DNA of 64,000 bases from the NCBI GenBank assembly GCA_905221605.1, contig CAJNDS010000524.1:248001-312000 (forward strand), in the 5' to 3' direction. The DNA comes from Symbiodinium natans. Its lineage: Eukaryota > Sar > Dinophyceae > Suessiales > Symbiodiniaceae. Below the pieces are notes generated by a model. It worked only from the letters and a program-made list of their open reading frames with translations, made no database searches and was not told the origin of the DNA. Position numbers and translations under genes: made by a program. This document shows positions 30,293 through 40,381 of this stretch, one piece after another (positions within the stretch are counted from its first letter, which is position 1; every line of letters starts with the position of its first letter).

Positions 30293-31918
30293 ATGGAACC
30301 AGCCCAGCAGGAGCAAGCCTCATCCAATCGATCATGGGTGCTACGGAACACCTTCATCGAATTCGTCGAAGATGACGCAGATGAGTTTTCCAGTTGCTTG
30401 ATGCGCGCAAGCTCCGACTCCGTTCTGTACGAGGGGTACTCGCGTACGCGGATGACTGAGGTCCAGGAGCCTGAGCCCCAGGAGCCTCAGATCCCTGCGC
30501 CACGGGTGCCTCGAGAGGGCAAGAGCGAGGAGGTCAGCGCCGTCGCTTCGGATGAAGCCATGGATTCTGAAGCCGATTTCTGCAGTGACACGGAAACCAG
30601 CCCAGACACCAATGAAGGTGAGAAGTCTTTGCCGCTGCTGTGCTATTCCCACATCAATGACAGTGGGGCGAGCTCGCCCATCTCAGCACATGGGAGGAGC
30701 GATTTTGACCGACATGTCGCTTGGACCCCAAGTCCGAGAGGCACAGTCTGGCCCAGCACTTTTGCCGAAGCAGCCAGTCTGCTTCCGAAGGACGAAGAGA
30801 TCAGATCCGACCCAGTGCCGGACCTTGTCCCTCCGATGCCTCCCAGCCACGCCACCTCATCAGCAGTTCAGTGCGGTGGCAGTAGCGCTCCTTCAAGGCG
30901 GGACTTGCAGAGGCTGGCAGCGGAGATAGCCAGGCTTGAGCGGGAGAACGACCTTCTCCGTCGGATGGCACAGGGACCGAACCAGGAGCCACGAAGCCAC
31001 GGGGACGTCTCGCAGGCTGCGAATGCTGCGAATCAGGTCGGTAGCATGGCCTGGGCCACGGCTCTGATGCCGATGGGCTTTGCAGCATCCAGCAGCAGCT
31101 CCCAGATGCCCCACGTGGCCCAAGTGGCCCAAGTGCCCCCAATACCTCAGATGCCCCAAGGTTCGGCTGACACCTGGAGTAGTTCATATGAACCACACAG
31201 CCAGGATCAGGTGGATGCCATCAGCATGGTCCGACGCGATCGTTCCCGCAAGCAGGAGAGCGATGCAGACCCCGATGCGGAGTTCAACTCCCAAAGCAGG
31301 CCAGACCGTGGCACTCCCAGCCCGATGAAGGCTGTTGAGTGCGACGTGCCCATGGAAGAATGCACGACAGTGATGCTCCGTAACCTTCCGAACAATTACA
31401 CACGAGAGATGCTACTTGCCATGCTTGACAATGAGGGCTTTCAGGCTCAGTATGACTTCCTCTACTTGCCGATGGACTTTCAGAGACGAGCCTGCATGGG
31501 CTACGCCTTCATCAACTTGGTAGACCCGGCACATGTTCCCAGATTTTGGTCAACCTTCAGCGGCTTTACAAGATGGGCCATACCAAGCAAGAAGGTCTGC
31601 AGAGTGAGCTTGAGTGGACCGCACCAAGGGCTTCAGGCCCACGTGGAGCGGTACCGGAACAGCCCTGTCATGCATGAAACAGTGCCAGATGAGTACAAGC
31701 CAATGGTTCTTCAGGATGGTGTCCGTGTGGCATTTCCGAAGCCCTCGAAGTCTTCAAGGCCACCGCGCAACCGCCAGAGCCATCGCGGCAATCGCCATCA
31801 GAGTCCACATGGACGTGGTGGGGCTCCGCATGGCAAGGCAGCGGCTTCACGAAGGCGGAGACCCGCCACCAATGCTCCAAGACAGCTTCCCTCCACCCCT
31901 GGGCGCGTGGGTTCGTGA
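30293..31918 (+). CDS. Full-length Mei2-like RNA-binding protein
   Basis: 541 residues, no introns. Residues 11-50 are the conserved N-terminal block (SNRSWVLRNTFIEFVEDDA, SSDSVLYEGYS). Residues 203-227 form a leucine-zipper-like coil (AAEIARLERENDLLRRMAQG). Residues about 355-470 are the Mei2 C-terminal RRM (RRM_2): TTVMLRNLPNNYTREMLLAM as RNP2 region, YDFLYLPMDF, GYAFINLV as RNP1 region, then KVCRVSLSGPHQGLQAHVER and NSPVMHETVPDEYKP. A basic tail rich in R, H and G follows. In fission yeast Mei2 and plant AML proteins this RRM binds RNA and controls meiosis or development. Here the role is unknown and may be post-transcriptional regulation, the main control layer in dinoflagellates. An SL relic lies 52 nt before the ATG. 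It is the closest visible relative of the RRM-less array genes. Confidence 0.88.
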   Translation: MEPAQQEQASSNRSWVLRNTFIEFVEDDADEFSSCLMRASSDSVLYEGYSRTRMTEVQEPEPQEPQIPAPRVPREGKSEEVSAVASDEAMDSEADFCSDTETSPDTNEGEKSLPLLCYSHINDSGASSPISAHGRSDFDRHVAWTPSPRGTVWPSTFAEAASLLPKDEEIRSDPVPDLVPPMPPSHATSSAVQCGGSSAPSRRDLQRLAAEIARLERENDLLRRMAQGPNQEPRSHGDVSQAANAANQVGSMAWATALMPMGFAASSSSSQMPHVAQVAQVPPIPQMPQGSADTWSSSYEPHSQDQVDAISMVRRDRSRKQESDADPDAEFNSQSRPDRGTPSPMKAVECDVPMEECTTVMLRNLPNNYTREMLLAMLDNEGFQAQYDFLYLPMDFQRRACMGYAFINLVDPAHVPRFWSTFSGFTRWAIPSKKVCRVSLSGPHQGLQAHVERYRNSPVMHETVPDEYKPMVLQDGVRVAFPKPSKSSRPPRNRQSHRGNRHQSPHGRGGAPHGKAAASRRRRPATNAPRQLPSTPGRVGS

Positions 31919-32300
31919 ACTTTAAGATGCACACTTTGACTTTAGATGAACTGCTCAATTTTCACACCGAATGACAATCTTGAGAATGCAAGGATGCCTA
32001 CAGCACATCCGACATCCCCTCTCGCTCCCTGAAGCGATGCCGGATTTGGCCGGTCTTTGTACAGCCTGTTGCCTGCAACAAGTGCACCAAGGCAACAAGC
32101 CCCAGGAGCTCCTAAGTGAGCAAACGCGTACTTGGCGCGAACCGGAGCAATCGCAAAAAACCGAGGGTCAGGTCTCAACCCTGCTGCAAAGCACCGGTCC
32201 CTGCTCGCTGCAACGGCTTGAGGCAAACGCAAGACAAGGCATGAAGAGCTGGGTGTTGCCTGTTCAGGCTGCAGCGAACGATCTACAGCGTGCTGCGAGG
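31919..32300 (+). other. 3' flank of the Mei2-like gene, homologous to the array spacer
   Basis: Up to about 32155 it keeps spacer landmarks in order: GCCGGATTTGGCCGGTCTT, TCCTAAGTGAGCAAACGCGT and ACTTGGCGCG. Similarity then fades and no further unit follows. Confidence 0.65.
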
Positions 32301-33130
32301 ACGCAATAGTTTGTTAATAACCAGGATCCATGTATTGACGGTGTAATCTGGTGTAAGACAATGTGGCAATATGTGGCACAATGCAGCTCCACCCTCATGA
32401 TTCACGGCAAGTGGAAGGATCGAGCCGCGTAATGTGGATGTCCGAAAGAAGTCGCTTGCCTAAGTTGTCCCATTGCCATGTGTTTGCCGGGAGTTCAGTG
32501 TAGCAAGCTGCAGGTATGAAGAGTCCGCATCTCGGATCCCAGTCCATTCCTGGTGCCTCATGAGCGCATAAAGATGCAAGCGTGCAGTTTTAGGATGCAG
32601 GTTGCTTCTTTGATTGCGAGTTGCGTCCCGCAAGAGGCTCAAGAAAGCTCTTCAGGACATGGAGAATCGCCAGGATGAGGTGGCATGGTGCTCATGAACC
32701 AATTATACGTGTACTTATGGCCCACTTAGAAGCCCGTTAAGTGCCCTAGCATGGTTCTTCTGATAGCGCAGCCCTGGGGAGTCCTGCGCTTGGCCTGAAG
32801 GAGGAGGGGCCCGTAAACCATGACCTCGGCTCACTGCCCTGCACTCAGCGACCCTTTGAGTACAGGGCAACGGGCTAAATTAGGCTGACGGTGCAGCCTC
32901 GGTTGTTTTTTCTCCGTCCGCGCATGCGATGAAAGAATTCCCTAGAGCAGGCTTTATTTTCTGGCTTTGGTGGGGGTTTTTGATCCCAAAGCCACTGCAG
33001 CACAGACCTGTTGAAATTCAACCTTCCAGTAAAGCTGCAAGCAGGCAACCAGGGTGGAAACGAATAGTTGGCTGCTCTACTGGAGGCAGCTTCCATCAGA
33101 GTTCTAAGGCTTGAAGGCTGTTTATTATAC
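32301..33130. other. Stretch without a recognised gene
   Basis: No recognised coding. 32695-32750 (TGAACCAATTATACGTGTAC, then TTAAGTGCC) is weakly similar to one arm of the foldback palindrome at 5837. Confidence 0.4.
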
Positions 33131-33135
33131 AAACC

Positions 33136-33174
<39 letters not shown>

Positions 33175-33243
33175 ACCGTAAACCCTAAACCCTAAACCCG
33201 AAACCCTAAACCCTAAACCCTAAACCCTAAACCCTAAACCCTG
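33131..33243 (-). repeat. Telomere-like array, CCCTCAA then CCCTAAA
   Basis: About six CCCTCAA units followed by about eight CCCTAAA units. It ends just before the first recognisable cyclophilin exon. Confidence 0.9.
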
Positions 33244-33250
33244 CACAAGA

Positions 33251-34583
33251 GAACAGGCCCAGGGCTTGGCTGGAAGTCGCCATCGGCGGTTCTCCACCTC
33301 AAAGACTTGTGACCGCCTCGGGAGCCCGAAGGCACCCAGCCCTCAAGGGTTTAGGGTTTCGGGTTTGGGGTTTAAGGTTTGGGGTCTAAGGTTTAGGGTT
33401 TGGGGTGGAGGGTTTAGGGTTCAGGGTTGCTTCCTCAACTCCAAACCCCAAATCCTCCACCACTCCGTGCCTTGCCTACCAGCCCAAACCCTGGGTTTTG
33501 GTTCTTGATGTTTCGTCCTCTGCAGTTCGCATCTGATCCATCTCTGGGAAGAAGGGGAAGCCCAGAACTGGACCTTCATGCCTGACAACCGAGTTGACTT
33601 TCTGTTGCCACGTCAAGGGCACCAGCAGTGGCCGCTGAGGTGTTTGTACTTTATGCTGACACCGCTGGCCTCCGAGCATTCCGTGTGTGATGTGCCTGTT
33701 GTCTAGCGTTGTTGCGGAGCTTGGTGGCAGTGCCATCAGGAGAACACCTTGTCAATCGGCAATATATCTGGCAAGTGTCCTGTGCACTTGCAGGTGCCCA
33801 AGACAGCGGAGAATTTCCGCCGACTCTGCACGGGCGAGCATCCAGGCATCTTGGGTTTCGTATCAGCAGGGCAGGGCCGTCATGCACAGTCAGATGCAGT
33901 CGGGCAGGAACCACAGCGCGTGGGAAGCCATTCCACTACAAGGGCAGCCTTCTGCATCGTGGCTGTGAGGGCCAGTATGACTTCAGCAAAACAGTATAAC
34001 CATTAGCTAGTCAGCTCTTATCTTAGCTCTTAAAGCATCTTGAGTGCCCCGACGCAGTTGTCTGGTGAATCGAGGCATCGCATGATTCCTGGTCTGATGA
34101 TCCAGGCAGCTGGGGCTCATGGATTATATGTTTCGGTCGCAGGACCGGACTACAGTAGCTTGAAAACTAGCTTGAACAATTTCCACTAGCTTCACGAACG
34201 TGTGAACGAGATGAGATTGTAAGATGTCCTGAGATGCACTTGCAGCAGGGCGGCGACTTCGAGAATGCCAACGGGCTGTGACCTCAAATCAACTGTCAGA
34301 TGCGTCTTCTCGACCGAGTTTCCGAAGTATCCGCGTAGCTGTGGAAGTCGAAGTTGCGAGGACGGGTGGAGAGTCTGTTTGGTCCCGGAGATTTCCCGAC
34401 GAAGGCTTCAGGGACCAAGTCTCCCGACGAGGCTCTGCTGAACTCGAAGCTAAGAGAAGTTGAGGGCACCTTAAATTCGTGTTCTCGATTCGAGTTGACA
34501 GGTCTTCTTTGCATGGCCAATGACGGCCCAAACACAAACGGGTCCAACTTCTTCGTGTCCTTTGCCGGTGCAGAACACCTTCA
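33251..34583 (+). CDS. Cyclophilin-type peptidyl-prolyl isomerase, at least seven exons
   Basis: The cyclophilin sequence can be read exon by exon: 33251-33311 (ENRPRAWLEVAIGGSPPQRL), 33794-33840 (VPKTAENFRRLCTGE), 33908-33954 (GKPFHYKGSLLHR), 34075-34105 (MIPGLMIQ), 34249-34273 (GGDFENANG), 34361-34409 (TGGESVWSRRFPDEGF) and about 34490-34583 (GLLCMANDGPNTNGSNFF). These follow the family order, including the catalytic R of FHR and the GGDF and MAN.GPNTNGSQFF blocks, with Q to N in SQFF and LHR in place of FHR. The segment between GGSPPQRLV and VPKTAENF and the C-terminal HVVFG block were not found, so the gene is incomplete or has further micro-exons. Several introns need GC donors (CCAG|GCAGCT; CGG|GCTGTG). 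It probably folds proteins by proline cis-trans isomerisation. The first exon is bracketed by inverted telomeric arrays. Confidence 0.75.
33345..33428 (+). repeat. Degenerate telomere-like array, TTTAGGG/TTTGGGG
   Basis: G-rich repeats (GGGTTTAGGGTTTCGGGTTT and similar) starting about 35 bp after the first cyclophilin exon. The orientation is opposite to the array at 33131-33243. Confidence 0.8.
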
Positions 34584-35870
34584 CAGGCGTCTGCAGAGAC
34601 GGGGTGGTTGTTTGAACCTGCTTTGCGACCTGAGCCTCTGGTCAGTGCATGTGAAGTCATGTAGGCAAAGTGCTCAGTTCGTTGACACTGCCTTGGCTCG
34701 AGTAGCTAGTGCCATCGCAGTCAGCAAGCTGTCAGTGTGCTAGCACCTGCGCTTTGCACTCCTAGCATTGCCAAGATGCCCAGACACAACTAATCGTAGC
34801 TCCGTACCTTCCCTCTCTCCATAGCAAGTGGATTTAGTGGGTGTGGCTAGAGGCCACGAGGTTCTTTCATCATGTCCGGCTCCTTGCCATGTCGCTGTGT
34901 GGACCCGGGAAGAAGCTAACTCCATGACGGCCACCGACTCAGTGCCAGTAGTGTGGCTTGCCCATTTTAATAAAATGCGGAGACGGTGCAGCGGTTCCAG
35001 CTGCTTCTGGTTGAGGCGTGTGAGTGCTGTGGCGGATGCTTCGTCGGCACCCTGCTGGTAGGCAAGCCGTGCTTTGGCTCAGGTTTGTTTCGTTTTGTCG
35101 TGGCGATGTGCCAGAAGAAGCGCGCATGCCGTCCAGGTACAGGGCTCAGGTACGTCGGCAGCCTGTTCCAACCCTCGTTGCAAGAGGCCTGCCCAATGGC
35201 CATGCTCCGCAGAGAATGTGAAGATGCCTTGGTGAGCTCCTGTTGCAGGAAGCGCGCGTGGAGGCAGCGGAGGCGCCCAGCACACAGCCGCAAGGATCCC
35301 ATTGACTCGCCAGAAGCGGAAGCTACAGAAGCCAACTCGGGGACAATTTTGCAGAGTTCCGATGCTTCCAAGGATCGCTCAGGAATTGGGGCCCGAGGCA
35401 CTGGTGCAGGGTGGTTTGAGTCCTGAATCATTGCAGTGGATCCTCAAGGCTGTGTTTGCTCGAAAGACCCCGCGGTAGGAAACTTAGGACGGAAATCATT
35501 GTCAACAGGTGTTGTGATCATCCCGGCAGGACGACCACTTTGAGCAGCCTGTTCCAGGCCTACTGACAGACTGGCAAGCGGTGTTCACCATGACCTCTGG
35601 TATTCGAATAGTCTCCAAGGTGCAACCAAAGCTCCTCAGGTTAAGAAGGACCAAAGTGCTGAGCTCAGAGAGCATGTGGGCTCAGTCTCTGATTTCCCGA
35701 GAGCTACATGAATATTCCTTCCCACTTGCTGCACTGGCTCACATCCATCCCATTCTCGCACCAGAAAGCTTGCAGCTTGGGTTTGTGGCGAGAAGCTGTA
35801 TACTGTCTGCTTTTGACTGCAAGGTTGGCTCAACCATTCTAAGTCAGGAAGATTTCATATTCCAATCTCC
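34584..35870. other. Unassigned stretch with possible exons
   Basis: Possible cyclophilin 3' exons should lie here but I could not identify them. About 34986-35426 is an open + frame without recognised domains. About 35529-35610 (DDHFEQPVPGLLTDW) reads like an exon of an unknown gene, or of the gene starting at 35871. Confidence 0.3.
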
Positions 35871-37950
35871 ATGGCTTTCTGGCCTTGGAGGTTCGCCTCC
35901 ATACTGTTATGCTGGGCTTGCGTGGCTGGCGCCATTCATGTCAGCAAGACTTCTGAGCTCGTAGAAGCGGTGGCGCAGCAAACTGTGAATACGTCCTCCT
36001 ACTTTCAGGAATTATCCGCTCGCGTGCGCAGCACCCACATGGCAGCTCATGGTTACCACACATCGGCGGACGATGACTGCATGCCGCAGTCGATGCGAAG
36101 GCATCTCCGCACTGGATCGACAGGCGATGTCGAGAAGAGGCTCCGCGAGAACAAGCCGGTCAGCTTCATTCGCATCGGAGACGGCGATGTCTTTTGTGTC
36201 AGCGGCGCAGCGGGGTCGAACCTGGAGGGCATCAGCTACGGAGACCACCAGGCCCAGTGCCAGGATCTAGCTACGTCTCTGCAGCAATTGGGCTCGCAGG
36301 ACAGCTTTGCCCAAGCAGCTCATGGTCTTGCAGGGGTTTTGTGCGTCTGCCCTGCGTGGTTTCGCCTTTGGGGATGTTTTATGTAAACGGCGACGGGGCT
36401 TTCAGGAGATCATGACTAGTAGGAGAGGTTCATCATCGTATGTATTCTTCTTTGCCCAAAGCCAGAAGAGACTGGCATTCAGCACTTGGTGTTCCAGTCC
36501 CTGGCCTTGTCAGAGCGGCCTCCCCGCTTGACAAATCGACGAGGCGTGCTCAGACCCCCTCCCCTCGTGCCAGCATCACAGATCGACATCTCTGCAAACA
36601 CAAGTTTGAGTAGGGCATCTCTTGTGCACACAGCGCATATGAATCGTCGGCCAGGTTGTGTACGACCATAGACTCGTAAAAAATAGCGACAGTTGCTGAC
36701 GCATGAAGCCGAAAACCATGGATGTGGTTTGGTAAATGAAGGAGAGTAGAAAAGCACGTAAAGTTTTGTTGGAAGACTGAAGATATATGTATATACATCA
36801 TATACACATGTATGTATGTATGCATGTATGTATATATGTATATACACACACGTATGCATTGTATCTCTCAGAGCAGCAGCTGTTCTGCACGTCAGAAAAC
36901 GTATTGTTTCGAGGCGGCTGGATGGACCTCCTGCACTTAAAGCAATTCAAGCACTTGACGTCAGCCTCAAAGAGGTTTGCACGAGGGTTCAGGGGTTAAG
37001 GGTTTTCGGGCGATTTGTGTCATATGGTCAGGGTAGCCAGCTATAAAAAAGATATAAATAAGATCGCACTTGCTTTCAGTGCGAGTGCTCTCCCCGCCGC
37101 CCTGCATCATCAGCGTTCTGATTGCCGCTAGGTTGAATGTCCAGATGAAAAGCCAGTTCAGATAGTCCACGGCCCTTGTTGTGGGCACACTTCTGAGCCC
37201 GTGATATGGCTTCAGGCTGAAGGCCCCCCACTCCCAGCCCCCACCCGCATGCCCTTAAGATGGTTTTCGATGATTCCCTAACCCCCTTCAGGGAGCGTTT
37301 TAGGGGATCCAAAAAGGGTTAGCGCTCCGAGCTCGCAGGACGACTCCAACATGTATGTCTTGGTGGGCACGTTCTTCTTGTGCAGCAACGGAGTGGGGTC
37401 AGAGTTCGACAGCTTCCTCCAGACCCATGAGATGAACAGCAACTTTAAGGGCTTCATTACCTCGGTGTTTTACTTGGATCTTACTGGCAGAGAGAGCCCC
37501 GCTGGAAGTGGAAACTATGGCAGTCCACCAAACCCGGTTGTTCCGGCAACGTTTCCTTCCTTGGTCGGCCGCAAGGTGGTGGTTATTGGGCCCGAGCACC
37601 TGCGCTCGCTCTCGAAGACCCTAAACACCGCTAGCTTCCTCGAGGCTTCCAACGCAGCAGATCATGTGGAGGACATGGTCACGCACATGAAGCACGAGAG
37701 TGCAAAGTGGCCACAGGAGAATGTGGTTTTCCTCGTGTCTGGAGGGTTTGGTGGCCGGCTAGCAATCCTCAAAGCATTTAAGGAGTTGGGGCACAAGGAC
37801 AGCTTCATCGACACCGGGGCAAGCCTGGACGGCTTTGCAGGCCAAGAGAGCCGCAGCTTCAATCAGAAGGGGCGCCTGTGCAAATTGCTGCCCCAGTTTA
37901 TGGCTCCGGGCCTCTGTACCTGCGATGGTAATGACTGCCATGCGGCTTGA
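35871..37950 (+). CDS. GT-D-like glycosyltransferase with signal peptide, multi-exon
   Basis: First exon from the ATG at 35871: a hydrophobic N-terminus (FASILLCWACVAGA) suggests a signal peptide or anchor. Further on, RENKPVSFIRIGDGDVFCVS resembles the F.R.GDGE motif that opens bacterial GT-D-fold glycosyltransferase domains. Last exon about 37336-37950: LVGRKVVVIGPEHLRSLSK, NVVFLVSGGFGGRLAILKAF and DSFIDTGASLDGFAGQESRS match the C-terminal half of that domain (VGP, G..A..L...L...G, ID.G..LD). At least one exon must lie between, possibly 36881-36973 (LFRGGWMDLLHLKQFKHL). The fold assignment is by motif recall and the donor and acceptor sugars are unknown. A secretory route and surface-glycan role are inferred from the signal peptide. 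Confidence 0.55.
36783..36858. repeat. ATGT/TA microsatellite
   Basis: TATATGTATATACATCATAT and ATGTATGTATGC-type repeats, in a presumed intron of the GT-D-like gene. Confidence 0.8.
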
Positions 37951-38042
37951 GGCTTGTGCAAAAAGGGTTTAGGGCCTTGCGGTCGTGCCCGGATGTGCCC
38001 ATGGCGAGAGGGATCTGCCTCATGTTCAGTGGAAGGTCGTGA

Positions 38043-39190
38043 GCTCTACGATGCTGCCTGGCAGGGCGACTTTGATGGGGTTTTTGATGCCCTTGAGGCC
38101 TGGGCAGGTGCTTAAACTGGCCTCGCTGCAGCTGCCCGCTGTCTGCAGGCGGGTGGGGACCCGTACGCAAAGTACGGCGTCCGCAAGATTACGGCCAGTT
38201 CCCAAGTGGCTTGCAGCGTTCCAGCAAGGAGAAACCTCTGAGTGCTCGGATCTCACTGAAGCCCTTGACACATCCCTTGAGGCCTTGCACGTGGCTGCAC
38301 GAACTGGCAACAGGCAGCTTCTGGACATGCCCGAGGCTTACAGGAATGCTCATATTCAAATGTGGGGGGGACAGAAAATAGGGCAGGGTAACTTTTTGGG
38401 GTCCTGATTACAAGGGGATCCTACTATTTGGGGGTCTATATAGGGGGGTCCCTTACATTTTCGTAAACCCCCATGTCCGTTTGAGCTTCGAGCGTGCCGT
38501 GATGTGCTGGGGCACCGCACATGACAGGCTGCTGACGTGGGAGAAGGCGCCCAAGCCGCAGCTCAATGTGCAGAACAAGGCTGCAGGGACCAGGGATGTT
38601 CGTATTAGAATCAGAGGCATATGAGAATCATAGCAGTGGCACTAGCATGATCATCATAATCGATATCATGAGCACCACCAGAACTGGGCCTCCGGCAAAC
38701 TAAGTCGTGTCTGAATCGCCAGGATGGGGAGACTCCGCTGTTTGGAGCCGTGATCGAAGGCCATGTCGGAACCACCCAGGCAGCGTGTTCATGCAAGACT
38801 GCAACGTGCTGCGTGAAAGGTCCTTTTAGATCATTAGGGTGGGTGCGAACACTTTTGAAACCCTTTGTGAGCACTTGGCCCTCTTGAGCAGCCCGAACAT
38901 CCGACCGTATTTGAGCAGATGATGTTGAGGAAGGTCTAAAATTCACCCAATGCCCTACTGTAAGTGCTGAACTCCAAACTCAGTATTGCCCTAGTGTTTC
39001 ACTCCCAGATGAACCAGCTCCTCGATGTCTCGCCCGAGGCGCTGGTCGACGCAAGAGCAGATGTCAACATCAAGGACAATGAAGGCGGATCCTTGGCAGC
39101 CCCCCCCCCCCCCCCCCCCTTGTGTCCCCCCCCTGCGCCCTCTGAAGGTCGATCTTTGCTGTCCATTGCTCGTGAACGTGAGCGCCAGGA
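38043..39190 (+). CDS. Ankyrin-repeat protein exons
   Basis: Several short open pieces fit ankyrin consensus: about 38049-38112 (YDAAWQGDFDGVFDALEAWA), about 38134-38187 (CLQAGGDPYAKYGVRK, cf. LL.AGADPN.K), 38265-38312 (LEALHVAARTGN), 39041-39090 (LVDARADVNIKDNEG) and 39147-39187 (EGRSLLSIARERE). Ankyrin repeats are protein-binding modules of about 33 residues; which partner this one binds cannot be inferred. A MITE-like element (38364) and a poly-C run lie between the pieces, presumably in introns. The 5' end is unclear, and another coiled exon at 39718-39760 may belong to it. Confidence 0.55.
38364..38473. mobile_element. MITE-like element, copy C
   Basis: About 110 bp beginning GGGGGGACAGAAAATAGGG and ending TCGTAAACCCCC. 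It aligns in order with 5585-5693. It sits between ankyrin exons. Confidence 0.6.
38474..39000. other. Probable intron sequence
   Basis: Between ankyrin exons. No recognised coding frame in it. Confidence 0.35.
39099..39120. repeat. Poly-C run
   Basis: About 21 cytosines interrupting ankyrin-type coding sequence between KDNEG and GRSLL. Confidence 0.8.
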
Positions 39191-39581
39191 GTGCTAGTGA
39201 AGACGAAGGGCTTGACTTGGCAGAGAGGGAGAGAGCTATGGGTTGTGCAAGCATTGGGCTGTCTTAGCGCTCAGGGCTTCTTGTTCAGTGAGCAGTTGAG
39301 GAGCATCAGTTGTGACCTCGCAGGACTTCGTCGACTTTCTCACAGCCAGCGGTGCAATCGATTGAGAAAAAGCCCACGTGTGCCAGCTCCGGGCAAGTGA
39401 ACGCACCTCCTCAAACTTGCAAAAGCGTTGGACTCCGTGCATCTCATGATTTGACCCGCCCTCGCCCCTACCTTTCAGGAAGCATGTGGTCTTCGGAGAA
39501 GTCTTCAGTGGATTGGACCTGCCAGGAACTCTGAAAGCCTGTGTCGTCTTTGGGTGCTTGCGGAGCTCAGACGCTGTCCTG

Positions 39582-39630
39582 CTAAACCCTAAACCCTAAA
39601 CCCTAAACCCGAAATCCGAAACCCGAAACC

Positions 39631-39683
<53 letters not shown>

Positions 39684-39705
39684 ACCCTAAACCCTAAACC
39701 CTAAA
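39582..39705 (-). repeat. Telomere-like array, CCCTAAA and CCCTCAA
   Basis: C-rich array with a central block of about nine CCCTCAA units flanked by CCCTAAA units, a mosaic like the one at 33131. Confidence 0.9.
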
Positions 39706-39717
39706 ACAATTCCTAAG

Positions 39718-39800
39718 ATTAGACGAGCTGGAGAAGCTTGAGACCAACGAGGAATGCAGGCCAGGGTCGATGTCCTGGTCCGAACATCAGGGTCCCGCTG
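39718..39800 (+). CDS. Putative coiled-coil exon between inverted telomeric arrays
   Basis: Open frame RLDELEKLETNEECRPGS with heptad-like leucines, ending before a C-run. It lies between a CCCTAAA array on the left and a TTTAGGG array on the right, as the cyclophilin first exon and the TIR-like RLWC exon do. The parent gene is unknown; it may belong to the ankyrin gene upstream. Confidence 0.35.
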
Positions 39801-39824
39801 TATCCCCCCCAATGAGGTTTCGGG

Positions 39825-39881
39825 TTTAGGGTTTCGAGTTTAGGGTTCAGGGTTCAGGGTTTGGGGTTTAGGGTTTAGGGG
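39825..39881 (+). repeat. Degenerate telomere-like array, TTTAGGG
   Basis: GGTTTAGGGTTTCGAGTTTAG-type repeats, inverted relative to 39582-39705. Confidence 0.8.
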
Positions 39882-40314
39882 AATCTCTCTTAAAACGACC
39901 CACCCGCCCTCCGCCTCGCGCAAAGTGTGGGGCACAACCCTGGGCCCTGAACCCTACAAAGCCCACCCTGAATTTTCAAAAAAAAACAAACCCAATTTGA
40001 GGGTGTGCTGAAGAGGCCCCTGGTGGATTGCGTGATCGCAGACTGCGGAGCCGATCAGCATTCCATCACAGAAGGCGCAGCGCGCTTCTTTAGGGTGTGT
40101 TTGGGGCGTTTCGGGAGAATTCGGGTGTTTAGGAAGTTGAGGTCCGAAACGTAAGCAGAACCCCCCCTCCCCCCCCCAACAAAAAAAAATGGCGAGTTTG
40201 TGTGTGCAAGTGAGACAGGGCCTCATGTGCCCCTGCAAGGCGCCGCATAGCCGCCGCCTCCGGCAGTCGAGCACCCAAAGATGGTCTCAAGCAAAAAAAG
40301 GTCCCGGCTTGCGG

Positions 40315-40381
40315 TCTAGGGTTTGGGGTTTGGGGTTTAGGGATTAGGGCTTAGGGCTTAGGATTTAGGGTTTAGGGTTCA
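40315..40381 (+). repeat. Degenerate telomere-like array, TTTAGGG
   Basis: GGGTTTGGGGTTTGGGGTTTAGGG and variants, about nine units. Confidence 0.8.
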
